This document shows positions 18,501 through 27,600 of a DNA stretch of 38,419 bases, piece after piece (position 1 is the first letter of the stretch; each line of letters starts with the position of its first letter). The notes beneath the pieces are model-generated. The model did not search any database, was not told the DNA's origin, and worked only from the letters and a program-made list of their open reading frames with translations. This DNA is from Verrucomicrobiales bacterium (GTDB lineage Bacteria; Verrucomicrobiota; Verrucomicrobiia; Limisphaerales; CAIMTB01), in NCBI GenBank assembly GCA_016795425.1, contig JAEUHG010000114.1, positions 1 to 38,419 of the forward strand, written 5' to 3'. The translations under genes and the position numbers were made by a program.

Positions 18501-19288
18501 GTCTACTCCCTCAGTTCCCCGTCCTGCGAACCCATTTTCCCACCCACCTTGCCTTCGCCACCGCATCAGCAACCTCGGTCCTTTCCCAGCTGCGTACCCC
18601 GTTCGACACGGTCAGCGCGGATACCTTGGCGACCATGGCATTCGTTTTTCGAGGCGATCGCGTCGAACCTTTTCCGCTCCCTCACGACGTCCAATTCTCC
18701 CCGGCTTTTGGAATTGCTGCCGCCGACTTTGATGGCGACGGCTTTGAAGACTTGTTTCTTGCGCAAGACTTCTTCGACGTCCCCTGGCAGGAGCCGCGCA
18801 GCGACGCCGGCATGGGACTCCTGCTCCTTGGGCGCGGAAGCCGCGGTTTTGTGGCGGTGAACTCCGCCAGTTCGGGAATCCGCCTCTTGGGCGAACAACG
18901 CGCCGCCGCTGTGGCTGACTTCGACCAGGATGGCCGTCCGGACTTGGCCGTGACCCAGAACGGAGCGCCGACCCGGCTGTTTCACAACCAACGGGCCAAG
19001 CCCGGATTGCGGCTGAGGCTGGTGGGTCCCCCGTCCAATCCCCACGCCTTCGGTGCGAACGTCCGCCCTCGATGGAGTCACGGCTGGGGACCTGTCCGGT
19101 CCGTGGTTGCCGGCTCCGGTTATCTTTCCCAGGACGGTCCGGTGTCGGTCCTGGGGGGTGACGAAATCCCGTCGGCCTTGAGAGTAAGATGGGCAGGAGG
19201 TGGGATATCGGAAGTCGTCGTGCCGCCCGGGACCGTTGAAATGACGGTTCGTGCTTCGGATTCGAACTCGTCCCCTGCTCATCAATGA
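15509..19288 (+). CDS. FG-GAP/VCBS repeat protein with ASPIC/UnbV domains (CRTAC1-like), stand-alone copy
   Basis: A 1259-aa exported beta-propeller protein. A signal peptide (about 1-35, cleaved after AHA) is followed by 'GFTWITSATTGVVFTN' and an N-terminal set of FG-GAP repeats with calcium-loop motifs such as DYDGDD, DTDGDG and DFDGDGDLD. An ASPIC/UnbV domain (about 566-640) has 'RIAVRLRG', 'GGRYLSG' and 'LEVRWRSG'. A second propeller set and a second, diverged ASPIC-like domain (about 1166-1232) complete it. I choose TTG 15509. It gives a proper signal peptide, the length matches the three paralogs (1244-1255 aa), and it avoids translating the palindromes upstream; an in-frame ATG at 15338 is the alternative. 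Unlike the other three, it has lost most of the central 'H-x-H-E...DDF..QPLLP' motif. Function is unknown; binding or scaffolding is likely. Confidence 0.85.
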   Translation: MEKAPAHEPTRTSRLGLSGFLAVALLVVGSHHAHAADVAWTTGSGFRSRALAVTSAGREPTPGFTWITSATTGVVFTNHLDEAAGAANRVLENGSGVAVGDYDGDDRPDIFLCSLEGRSALYRNLGDWRFTNVTETVGLSVAGHIARGAVFADINGDHRLDLLVTTLSQGVLCFVNEDAGRFRDATAQANLNGRPGTTTLALADTDGDGTLDLYITRYRAEDVRDDSNVEARRIGGRTQLHPKYEGRLFIGPRGLTEYGEPDSLMLNDGTGRFRPVPWNTGAFLDESGKTLAGEPRDWGLSASFRDINGDGFPDLYVCNDYWTADRLWLGDGRGQFRAASREAIRHVSENSMGIDFADIDRDGHVDFLVLDMLAREPARRRRQALAQTPRTPVAGEALDRPQYMRNMLYRNRGDGTWAEIAEFAGLAATGWSWQPLFLDVDLDGFEDVIISAGHRKDVQDLDATERILARQHRWPAGMDPSARQRAFTAELLDHSRLYPDLLSPLLGFRNEGNLRFREHTADWGFHLPGVHQGIATGDFDGDGDLDLVVNALNDLAGLYRNNATPRRIAVRLRGVPGNTQGIGACVTLSGDSVPRQSQEIVSGGRYLSGSEPQLTFAVPSTNTPLRLEVRWRSGRLRQITGVTPDRLYEIHELAGESDPPVAGIPSPPSRTLFHDVTARLIDAPDPHATSGPVRLEAHSRNVDALGPAAVWSDLNADQWQDLAVGTGPAGLILWTNDTRGGFGRDSSWMASGSNPVPPAAFVIAPSARSTPTVIASSQPLDSMVAREPRAAARILSSHGSADPPPLIDPQGHPGATGTLALADVDADGDLDLFAGGRWVPGKYPSPAASSLFVNDGGRWQPDLENRSVLQSLGRVHAATWGDLNEDGFPELVAATEWGPIRVFRNEKGRLHEVTEDLGLGRFRGWWRSVALVDIDADGRLDIVAGNWGLNTAYTRDPGPDTAIVWYYGDFLRRGVMDELETEWDPVLGQRASRLSMERLLPQFPVLRTHFPTHLAFATASATSVLSQLRTPFDTVSADTLATMAFVFRGDRVEPFPLPHDVQFSPAFGIAAADFDGDGFEDLFLAQDFFDVPWQEPRSDAGMGLLLLGRGSRGFVAVNSASSGIRLLGEQRAAAVADFDQDGRPDLAVTQNGAPTRLFHNQRAKPGLRLRLVGPPSNPHAFGANVRPRWSHGWGPVRSVVAGSGYLSQDGPVSVLGGDEIPSALRVRWAGGGISEVVVPPGTVEMTVRASDSNSSPAHQ

Positions 19289-19319
19289 ACCTAATCAGGA
19301 ACATTCTGCCACTAACGCA

Positions 19320-19349
19320 TTGACATTCACGTTACGTTTTCGCTACTAG
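19320..19349 (+). promoter_or_regulatory. Putative promoter upstream of PA14 paralog B
   Basis: A perfect -35 hexamer TTGACA (19320-19325) lies 18 nt before TACTAG (19344-19349), a poor -10 (3/6). The leader to the chosen start would be about 140 nt and includes a small hairpin (CGAAGG / CCTTCG, 19375-19393). Spacing and position mirror the candidate promoter of PA14 paralog A. Confidence 0.35.
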
Positions 19350-19494
19350 CCCGGGTGTTCCCCCTAAGGACGATCGAAGGAAGTGCCCCTTCGGCGTTTC
19401 CCATGTGCGATTGACGCCCGTGAGAAGCCCCGAAAGGGAGGTCCTGAAAAGCCTTGGTGGGAGCGTGACCCACAACCAAAACGTCCGTCGTTCT

Positions 19495-22461
19495 ATGCGC
19501 CGATTAACTCACCTTAAGGCGGCGCTTGGCATCCCTCTCGCAGGCATGCTGAGTGCCCAGGCAGCTATTCAGTACTATCCAGGTCAGGCGATCTTTAAAA
19601 TCTACAGCGATATTCCGACCGTCGCGCTGAGCGCCCTCGAGTCCAGCCCCAAGTACCCCAATACACCCGACGAGATCCGCTTCGTCGACCTGGCCGAGAC
19701 ACCGACCAACATCGGTGAGAATTACGGTGGTGAAATCGAGTTCCTCTGGACCTGCCCGGAGTCGGGCAACTGGGAATTCGCCCTGGCCGCCGACGACAAC
19801 GCCGATGTTTGGATCAGTACCGACGAAAGCGCCGCCAACCTGAAACTGGTCGCTCGTGAACCGGAGTGGAATGCGGTGCGCTCCTTTGGCGCCTCCACCC
19901 GCCGCGGTTGCGGTGACACGGGCGGCGTCAAACCTTGCGCCAACATCTCCGATCCCATCAGCTTCACGGCAGGCAAACGGTACCTGGTCCGAGGTCGCCT
20001 CAAGGAAGCCGGCGGTGGTGATAACTGGGCCGTCACCGCCAAGAAGGCGGACGGAGCCCCGTTCGAGGATGCCGCTGAGCCCATTCCTGGCAGTCAGATC
20101 GGCGTGAATGCCGAGAATGAAATCAAGGCGCTAGGCATCTCCCAATCGGCCACCTACGGCTACGTCAACGATACTGTCCGCATCAATGCCTCCCTTTATC
20201 AACCCCCGGGAGTCACGGGCACCATCGAGTGGTTCCGGGACGGAGTGACCATTGCGGGCGCCACCACGGGTGTCTACGATCTGAAGATCACCGACGCCGA
20301 CACCGGTGGCACTTCCAAGAACATCAAGTTCAAGGCCAAGCTCACCGCCGGCGGCAAATCCGTCGAGACCGCCGAGATTAACGTGCTCGCCATCAAGCGG
20401 GGCACGCCGGTCCTCAGTCCCGGCTTTGTCACCGTCGAGTTCTTCAACGAGATCTCCGGAACCGCCGTTCAGGGCCTTTACGAGGCAGACAAGTACATCA
20501 ATAACCAGCCCGACGAAACTCGCGTTCTGGCGGCGCTGGATACTCCCAACGGTTACGCTGAAAACTACGGCGCCCGGGTCACCGGCTTCATCCTGCCGCA
20601 GGAAACCGGCCAATACCGGTTCTTCATCCGCTCGGATGATGCCTCGGAACTCTACCTGAACACCACCGCGGGAGGTGCCGCGCCTGTTCCCGGATCCGAC
20701 ACCCCGATCGCCCAGGAAACCGGTTGCTGCGACGCCTTCCACGAGGCGGACGGCTCTCCGGAGACCAGCGAACCCGTCAACCTGACCGCCGGTCAACGCT
20801 ATGCCTTCGTGGCCATCATCAAAGAAGGCGGCGGCGGCGATTACCTCCAGGTGGCCTGGCGGAAGGAAGGCGATACCACCGCGGCTGGTTCGCTCCAACC
20901 CATGCGCGGCCCGATCATCGGCGGTTTGACCGAAACCAACGGCTTCTCGGTGACCCTCACCCAGCAACCTCAAGCTCCGCCGGCTCCTGGCGTTGTCGAA
21001 GGAAGCTCCTACACCCTTCGCGGCGCCGCAGCGGTCGTTCCGAATCCCGCCTTCCTCTATTATCAGTGGATGAAGGACGGCGCGGCAATTCCTGGTGCGA
21101 ACAGCTCATCCTTCGTGGTTCCTGCCAATACCCCGGTTGGTAACTACAAATACAAGCTTCGCGCCTACACCGTCGGCGGCATGTTCGCCGAGAGCGCCGA
21201 AATCAATGTTCCCGTGGTTCCCGACACCTTCCCGCCTGTACCCCAGTTGGGCGTCGTCAAGAAGGGCAATGGTTTCGAGATCGGTGTCGGCTTCAATGAA
21301 GCCGTCGATGCCGCCACGGCCTCGGTCCAAGCCAATTACTCCGTCTCCCCTGGAACGATTGGTTCCTTCCGGTTCGTGCCGCAGAGCGGTCACGCGGTGA
21401 TCACCGTCAACGGCGTCAACGCCGGATCCTCGGTGGCGGTGACGGTCAAGAACGTGAAGGATCTCAAGGGCAATGCCATCTCGGCGAGCGGCGCCACGGC
21501 CAACGTCACCATCGCCTCCAAGTTCGCTTGGGTTGGCGTTGGTGGAAATGAAGCCAATTCGTTGAAGAACAGCACCAAGTTCGTGGACGACGCGGTCGCT
21601 CTCAGCGATAAGGACTTCGACCTCGTCAGCGGTGGTACGGCGCACTGGGCCAACTACGACGAACAAACCTTCGTGTACGAAGAAATCACCGGTGACTTCG
21701 ACGTGAAGGTCCGCGTCGAATTCCAGACCGCCAGCAGCCAATGGGCTCGTTCCGGCCTGCAATTCCGCGAGACCCTCGATGAAGGGGTTACTCGTGAACA
21801 GCTGTGGAATGCAGATTCCAATCCCTCGGGTGTGAAGATGTCCCAGAACTTCTCGATCCGCGTGAATCCTACGGTGGGTGTGGATCGCGGAGACGGTACC
21901 ACCACTCCGGGCAACAACAGCTACGAACAAGTTCACCGCCCGCGCGCTGGTTTCAACTACGATGGCTTCAACACCATCTACAATATCTCCAGCGGATTCG
22001 GCGGCGCCCCGCCGTACCCCAATGCGTGGATGCGCCTCAAGCGCGAAGGCCAGAAGATTACTGCCTGGCGCAGTTCCGACGGCTCCACCTGGGAAGGCGG
22101 CGCCACCGTCACCTACACGGATGATCCCGAGACGGAGGAGAACGAACTTCTCGCCGACAAACTGTACGTCGGGCCGTTCTACGCTCCTGAGTTGTCGAAC
22201 AACGACATCCTGACCAACGACCTCATGACCGAATCGGGCGTGGCCAAGTTCCGAGAGTACGGCCCGGTTGGGGGCGGTGGAGGCGGCGGCACTCCCACCA
22301 TTGCTGTCGTTCGAGACGGGGCCAACCTCAAGATCACCTATACCGGTACCCTTCAGGGCGCCGATGACGTGACCGGTCCTTACTCGGACGTGGCGGCGGC
22401 CACCAGCCCGGCGACCATCGCGACGTCCGCGGCTCGCAAGTTCTATCGGGCCAAGAACTGA
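19495..22461 (+). CDS. Large exported PA14/Ig/DUF1349-like multidomain protein (paralog B)
   Basis: A 988-aa secreted protein related to paralog A. ATG 19495 gives a signal peptide (about 1-23, ending AQA); the frame is open to a GTG at 19405, which is less likely. PA14-like domain 1 (about 35-200) has 'GENYGGEIEF', 'AADDNADVWISTD' and 'LKEAGGGDNWAV'. An Ig-like domain (about 210-300) follows. PA14 domain 2 (about 305-480) has 'AENYGARVTGF', 'SDDASELYL' and 'IKEGGGGDY'. An Ig-like domain (485-580) and an SbsA-like domain (582-675) come next. A concanavalin-like region similar to DUF1349 (about 678-878) has 'GDFDVKVRVEFQTAS' and 'WARSGLQFRE'. A run of seven glycines leads into the short terminal beta domain ('GPYSDVAAATSP') shared with paralog A. 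Likely a surface glycan- or matrix-binding protein. Confidence 0.87.
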   Translation: MRRLTHLKAALGIPLAGMLSAQAAIQYYPGQAIFKIYSDIPTVALSALESSPKYPNTPDEIRFVDLAETPTNIGENYGGEIEFLWTCPESGNWEFALAADDNADVWISTDESAANLKLVAREPEWNAVRSFGASTRRGCGDTGGVKPCANISDPISFTAGKRYLVRGRLKEAGGGDNWAVTAKKADGAPFEDAAEPIPGSQIGVNAENEIKALGISQSATYGYVNDTVRINASLYQPPGVTGTIEWFRDGVTIAGATTGVYDLKITDADTGGTSKNIKFKAKLTAGGKSVETAEINVLAIKRGTPVLSPGFVTVEFFNEISGTAVQGLYEADKYINNQPDETRVLAALDTPNGYAENYGARVTGFILPQETGQYRFFIRSDDASELYLNTTAGGAAPVPGSDTPIAQETGCCDAFHEADGSPETSEPVNLTAGQRYAFVAIIKEGGGGDYLQVAWRKEGDTTAAGSLQPMRGPIIGGLTETNGFSVTLTQQPQAPPAPGVVEGSSYTLRGAAAVVPNPAFLYYQWMKDGAAIPGANSSSFVVPANTPVGNYKYKLRAYTVGGMFAESAEINVPVVPDTFPPVPQLGVVKKGNGFEIGVGFNEAVDAATASVQANYSVSPGTIGSFRFVPQSGHAVITVNGVNAGSSVAVTVKNVKDLKGNAISASGATANVTIASKFAWVGVGGNEANSLKNSTKFVDDAVALSDKDFDLVSGGTAHWANYDEQTFVYEEITGDFDVKVRVEFQTASSQWARSGLQFRETLDEGVTREQLWNADSNPSGVKMSQNFSIRVNPTVGVDRGDGTTTPGNNSYEQVHRPRAGFNYDGFNTIYNISSGFGGAPPYPNAWMRLKREGQKITAWRSSDGSTWEGGATVTYTDDPETEENELLADKLYVGPFYAPELSNNDILTNDLMTESGVAKFREYGPVGGGGGGGTPTIAVVRDGANLKITYTGTLQGADDVTGPYSDVAAATSPATIATSAARKFYRAKN

Positions 22462-22478
22462 CCCGACAAGCAACACAC

Positions 22479-22540
22479 CGGCGGTGACCGATCACCGCCG
22501 ATTCTTCTGATGGGGGCCGGAGGCAACTCCGGCCCCTTTC
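22479..22540 (+). terminator. Tandem terminator hairpins after PA14 paralog B
   Basis: Hairpin 1 is a perfect 9-bp stem (CGGCGGTGA 22479-22487, TCACCGCCG 22492-22500, loop CCGA) followed by ATTCTTCT. Hairpin 2 is a perfect 9-bp stem (GGGGCCGGA 22513-22521, TCCGGCCCC 22528-22536, loop GGCAAC) followed by TTT. Together they should isolate the PA14 transcript from the operon downstream. Confidence 0.7.
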
Positions 22541-22968
22541 CCATTAGCCCTCCGCTTCTCCCAGTCTTCCACCATCCCTGAACGACAGGTCTGGTCCGGT
22601 GTTTGGTCCACGGTGAACGACAGGTCTGGTCCATGGTATAGCCCCAATCCTGGGTAAGTTCCTCTCCTTCGACGCCTCCCTATTCCCGCCTTCGGCGCCG
22701 CCCTACGATAGGTCTGGTCCAGAGTTCGGTGATCCACCGCGTCCGCAGATGGTCGCTGCCCAGGGTCGGGGAAAGATGGGGGCCCATGATCGCCTTCCCG
22801 AGGTTGGAACAATAAACGATAGGTCTGGTCCGGTGTTCGGTCCGTGGCGAACGACAGGTCTGGTCCAGAGTTTGGTGATCCGCCTTGTCGGCCGGTGAAG
22901 AATCGCTGATATCCTCGATGAGTTTCAGGCTCCCAAAACCCATCCAGACGTTGGATCGTCGATTCACT
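22541..22968 (+). other. Noncoding leader region of the redox operon
   Basis: About 430 bp between the terminators and the cytochrome/FG-GAP gene. It is dominated by the repeat array at 22581-22867. Short open frames on both strands run through it. The 35-bp spacing of paired repeats is not a multiple of three, so repeats fall in different frames, which argues against coding. I see no convincing promoter hexamer pair, although the operon must be transcribed from here. Confidence 0.6.
22581..22867. repeat. Five-copy 16-bp repeat array with nested 53-bp and 38-bp direct repeats
   Basis: The unit ACGAYAGGTCTGGTCC occurs at 22582-22597, 22617-22632, 22705-22720, 22816-22831 and 22851-22866, all in the same orientation. 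Copies 1-2 and copies 4-5 are spaced exactly 35 bp. The 53-bp segment 22581-22633 recurs at 22815-22867 with about five differences. The flanks of copy 3 and copy 5 (AGAGTTyGGTGATCC) also match. This is not a CRISPR: unit and spacing are too short and irregular, and no cas genes are present. It could be a tandem operator for the operon, or a dispersed genome repeat. Confidence 0.8.
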
Positions 22969-24603
22969 ATGCGTCGGTCTGGAAGTCCCGGTCTTTCTTT
23001 GAGACCTCTCGACCCGTTTCGCAACGCCCCCCCGATGCTGCCTGCGAACCTGCTGTCTGTGGGTTTCACCTGGCTCTGGATCACGGTCGGCGTCCTTACC
23101 ATCCCGATTCGAGCCCTGTCCGCTGATCCCGCCCCCGCCGCGTCGTCGGTCGTCCCGGGTGTCACCCTGGTGGAGCGTACCTGTCAAAGTTGCCACATCG
23201 CCCCGGAACTCGATGCATTGGATCGCCAAACCTGGGTCAAGGAGACCCTACGCTTTATGGCGCCATGGTTGGGGCTCAGCCGACTCAATTACGATAGCCA
23301 ACCGGACGGTCCTATCCTCAGGGACGCTCGCATCCACCCGGATGAACCGGTCTTTTCCCGCGAGGAATGGCAGGCAGTGGTCGGGTATTTTGCCTCGAAT
23401 GCACCCATCCAACTCCCTCCGCCTCCTCCTGGACCCCTGCCGCGCGAAGGAATCCCGGGATTTGCCACCGAACGCTTCGTTGCCACTGCTTCGCTGCCCT
23501 TCGTTACGTTGCTAAGGATCGAACCCGATCGTCAGCGTCTGCTCATCGGTGACGGCCAGGATCGATCGCTCCGCGCCCTCGACCGTCAGGGCAAGACGCT
23601 GTGGCACCTACCGGTGCCGAGCGGGCCAGTCTCGATCGCCACGACATCAAGTCGTGACGCTTTCCTTCTCACTTTGATCGGTCGGGTGTTTCCTTCGGAT
23701 GAACCCGCCGGCCAGATCTGGCGTGTCGTCGAACAAGCGGGACAGGTCTCCCCGACCCTCCTCCTGAAAGGTCTTCGACGTCCGGTACACGCCTCCTATG
23801 TGGACCTTGACGGCGATGGAAACCAGGATGTGGTGGTCAGCGCCTTCGGTAATCGACTGGGGAATCTTTCGTGGTTTAGAGGGAAACCGGACGGCAGCTT
23901 TCAAGAGCGGGTGCTGGAAGAATACCCAGGAACCCTCCGCACCCTGCCCATCGATTGGAACCGGGACGGCAGACTCGATCTCCTGGTGCTGCGCGCCCAG
24001 GCGCGGGAGGGAATCTCGGTGTTGCTCAACGACGGTGACTCCACCTTTCAACCTCGGCATCTGGTGAACTTTCCACCCACCTTTGGCGCCGTCAGTCTGG
24101 ACCTCGCCGACGTTGACGGCGACGGCTCCGAGGACTTTCTGGTGGTGAACGGTGACAGCGGGGATTACGCGTCACCCCACAAACCGTATCATGGCCTCCG
24201 CATCTACAGCCGCCAGGGAGAGGACCGATTGGTTCTGCGGACTTTTCTACCCGTTCACGGCGCTTATGGAACACGGGCGCGAGACTTCGATGGCGACGGG
24301 GATCTTGACCTGGCAGTGATCGCGTTCTTTCCTGATTTCAACGAACACCCGTCGGGATCCTTTCGATTTTACCGCAACCTGGGAGGTCTGAAGTTCGAGG
24401 CCTTCGCGCTTCCGCGCATCGCGGCGGAGGCGGGGCGATGGTTGGTCATGGACGCCGGCGACCTGGACGGAGATGGCGACGACGACATCGTCCTTGGGTC
24501 CTTCTTCCGCGGGCCACCGACGGTCCCGATCCCGGCGTCGGTTTCCGCGGGATGGGAATCCAACCGTCTTGCCGTCATGCTCCTCCGCAACACTCGTCGT
24601 TGA
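22969..24603 (+). CDS. c-type cytochrome fused to FG-GAP repeats
   Basis: A 544-aa exported protein, first gene of the redox operon. After an N-terminal signal (hydrophobic about 30-50) it has one heme-c site, CQSCH (Cys72, Cys75, His76). A likely axial Met97 lies in 'LRFMAPWLGL', matching the single-heme domain seen before FG-GAP repeats in Verrucomicrobiota and Planctomycetota. Then come at least five propeller repeats with calcium-loop motifs: DLDGDGNQD, DWNRDGRLD, DVDGDGSED, DFDGDGDLD and DLDGDGDDD. ATG 22969 gives a basic n-region; ATG 22918 and ATG 23035 are alternatives. Its stop TGA shares one base with the next start (TGATG), so translation is coupled. It probably passes electrons in the periplasm to or from a partner encoded downstream. 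Confidence 0.85.
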   Translation: MRRSGSPGLSLRPLDPFRNAPPMLPANLLSVGFTWLWITVGVLTIPIRALSADPAPAASSVVPGVTLVERTCQSCHIAPELDALDRQTWVKETLRFMAPWLGLSRLNYDSQPDGPILRDARIHPDEPVFSREEWQAVVGYFASNAPIQLPPPPPGPLPREGIPGFATERFVATASLPFVTLLRIEPDRQRLLIGDGQDRSLRALDRQGKTLWHLPVPSGPVSIATTSSRDAFLLTLIGRVFPSDEPAGQIWRVVEQAGQVSPTLLLKGLRRPVHASYVDLDGDGNQDVVVSAFGNRLGNLSWFRGKPDGSFQERVLEEYPGTLRTLPIDWNRDGRLDLLVLRAQAREGISVLLNDGDSTFQPRHLVNFPPTFGAVSLDLADVDGDGSEDFLVVNGDSGDYASPHKPYHGLRIYSRQGEDRLVLRTFLPVHGAYGTRARDFDGDGDLDLAVIAFFPDFNEHPSGSFRFYRNLGGLKFEAFALPRIAAEAGRWLVMDAGDLDGDGDDDIVLGSFFRGPPTVPIPASVSAGWESNRLAVMLLRNTRR

Positions 24604-27600
24604 TGTCCCATCGAATTCGAGGTTTCGCCCAGCCCACGGGTCCGTCGCATGACACGCTTACGGCAGGTCATCAACGGGCGAGGGGTGCCACCGTTTTGGT
24701 GTGGGTCTTCCTGACGGCGGTGATCGCGGGTGCGGGGGCTGCCTCGACCCGACCCGAAACCCCATCACAACCTCTCGTGGTGTCTGCGGGCCCGTCGCCT
24801 GGTTTCACGCGCCTGCCCTCCGATACCACCGGTGTCTTCTTCACGAACCGCCTCTCCGACGAGTCGGCGGCCGCGAACCAAATCCGTCTGAACGGCAGCG
24901 GTGTCGCCCTTGGAGACGTCGATGGTGACGGTCGGATCGATCTCTTCCTGTGCAACCTGGAAGCATCCAATCGGTTGTACCGCAATCTCGGATCCTGGCG
25001 CTTTCAAGATATCACCGCAGCATCGCCCGCCATTGCTTTGCCAGGACGGTTCTGCACCGGGACGGCACTGGCCGACATCGATGGGGATGGCGATCTTGAT
25101 CTCTTCATCAATGCTCTGGGCGAGGGGACCCGTCTCTTCTTGAACGACGGCACCGGAACGTTCACCGAGAAGACCGATGCCGCGCTCGAACGGCGTGGCG
25201 GAGCAATGTCGCTGGCGCTTGGCGATCCGGATGGAGACGGGGATCTCGACCTCTATGTCGCCAATTACCGCACCACCACCATTCGCACCACGGGCTTCGC
25301 GTTGTTGAACGTCGATGGACAGCGGCGTGTTCCGGCCGCTCTCAAGGAGGACCTTGAACTGACTCCGGACGGCCGGGTTCTGGAACATGGGGAACCGGAC
25401 TGCTTCTATCTCAATGATGGCACCGGGCAGTTCGTGCGCGTGCCGTGGACTACGGGAGGATTTCTCGACGAGAAGGGCGAACCGCTCCAACGCACGCCCC
25501 GCGACTGGGCGCTGTCCGCGATGTTTCGTGACATCAATCAGGACGGACTTCCCGATCTCTACATTTGCAACGATTTCCATTCCGAGGATCGCATCTGGAT
25601 CAACCAAGGGGGGCAACAATTCCGTGCGCTCCCGCCCTTGGCCGTCCGCCAGACCAGCACCTTCTCCATGAGTGCCGACTTCGCTGACCTCGATGGCGAT
25701 GGATGGGACGATTTCTTTGTTTCCGACATGCTGGATCTTCGCCGCGAGCGGCGCCTGTCGCAAATCACCGCGATGGAGCCCAACCCGTCCGTCATCGGCC
25801 GCTTCGACGATCGCCCCCAATACGCGCGCAACGCGCTGCAATGGAATCGGGGCGACGGGACGTACGCCGAGATCTCCGCCTTCGCCGGCCTCGATCGCTC
25901 GGGTTGGTCGTGGTCCGCGGTCTTCCTCGACGTCGATCTGGACGGCCGCGAAGACTTGTTGCTCACCACCGGCCATCTGTTTGATACGCAGGACCTCGAC
26001 GCTGCGGCGCGCATTGATCGGATGGGTCCGGTTCGCCGCGACCAAATAGCCAGGAAACTGCTGATGCTCCCCCGACTGCCCATGCCGAAAATGGCGTTCC
26101 GCAACGAAGGCGGCTTCCGTTTCGTGCCGGCAGGTTCCACCTGGAGATTCGACGAGATCGGGGTCGCGCATGGGCTCGCGATGGGCGATCTCGACGGCGA
26201 TGGCGACCAGGATGTCGTGGTCAACAATCTCAATGCCGCCGCCACGCTCTATCGCAACGACGCCTCCGCCCCGCGCATCGCGGTTCGACTCCGCGGCAGT
26301 GGCGCGAACACCGCCGGCATCGGTGCCCGGGTGGAACTCCGCGGTGGCGGCCGATTGTACAGTCAGGAAATGCTCGCCGGTGGACGGTATCTTTCGTCCG
26401 ACGCACCTACCCGCACCTTCGCCTGGCCCGCGACGGATGCTGTCCAAACCGACCCGCCCCGCCTCACCGTTCGTTGGCGAAGCGGCGAAGTGACAACGCT
26501 TCCCGGCATTCGATCCAATGTTCTCTACGAGATCAGCGAACCCCAACCCGCCGAATCCACCGATCCCAATGCCTCGCGCAGGGTCGATCCACCGTCTCCG
26601 GCTCATCTTTGGTTCGAGGATCTCAGCGCTCGCCTGAACCACCGTCATTCCGAGACCGCCTTCGACGATTTCGCGCGGCAACCTCTCCTGCCGCGCAAAC
26701 TGAGTCAGCAAGGCCCAGGACTGGCCTGGATCGATGGCAATGCCGACGGATGGGTGGATCTCGTGGTGGGATCGGGCGCAGGCGGTGCGTTCGCCTTTCT
26801 TCAGAACCAAAGTGGGACCGCCTTTCACGCCCCTGCCAAGGGGCAAAGTCCATCCCTGTCTCGCGATGGACTCGGGATCATTGCCGATCCCAGTGCCCCG
26901 TCCTGCGCTCTCGTCGCCTTCTCCAGATACGAAGAGGACGCCCGTGCTGGTCACTGTTTGCGCCGATGGGACCCGGCCAATGGCACGTGGAATGACGTGT
27001 GGCCCGATCTCGTCGCCAGCATGGAATGCCTGGCTGCGGCCGATCGGGATGGCGACGGCGATCTCGACCTCTTCGTGGGTGGCCGCAGCGTGCCGGGGCG
27101 GTATCCGGAACCGGCCACCTCACTTCTGCTCACTCGCGTCGGTGAGCGATGGGTCGTGGACGCCGACCATGAACCTCTCTTTCAAGCCACCGGTCTTGTC
27201 ACCGGTGCCGTTTGGACGGACCTCTCGAACGACGGGTTTCCGGAGCTGGTGTTGTCGGGCGATTGGGGTCCGCTTCGCATCTTGCGCAACCAGCGCGGCC
27301 GCCTTGGTCTTTGGGATCCGGAAATCCGCGGTGCTTCACTCCCGCCGAATCGAACCTGGCATTTGTCAGATTGGACGGGCTGGTGGACCACGATTCTTGC
27401 CGGCGACTGGGACGGCGACGGGCGCATGGATCTGATGGCCGGCAATTGGGGGTGGAACACCTCGTACCGAACCTCAGCGGACCATCCACTACGCCTCCAT
27501 TTCGGAGACTTCGACCAAAGCGGCTCGCTTGATCTCATCGAGGCGAGCTACGACGTCGCCCTCGCCAACGATTATCCGGACCGTGATCTCGAAACTTTTC

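Noticed and set aside
22582..22866. CRISPR array
   Set aside because: The 16-bp units have irregular spacing (35, 88, 111, 35 bp), the 35-bp-spaced spacers are near-identical, and no cas genes are present.
22492..23229. Minus-strand frame with repeated DQTCR / DQTYR peptides over the repeat array
   Set aside because: The paired repeats are 35 bp apart, which is not a multiple of three, so the peptide repeat does not stay in one frame. The frame also overlaps the cytochrome gene.
24765..26954. Long minus-strand open frames opposite the FG-GAP genes (also 15851-17662, 28622-30274, 30584-32074, 34387-35778)
   Set aside because: The codons of D-x-D-G-D-G repeats read as Ile/Val/Ala on the opposite strand, giving long frames of 'VAIAIEV'-like repeats. 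They are artefacts of the calcium-loop repeats.
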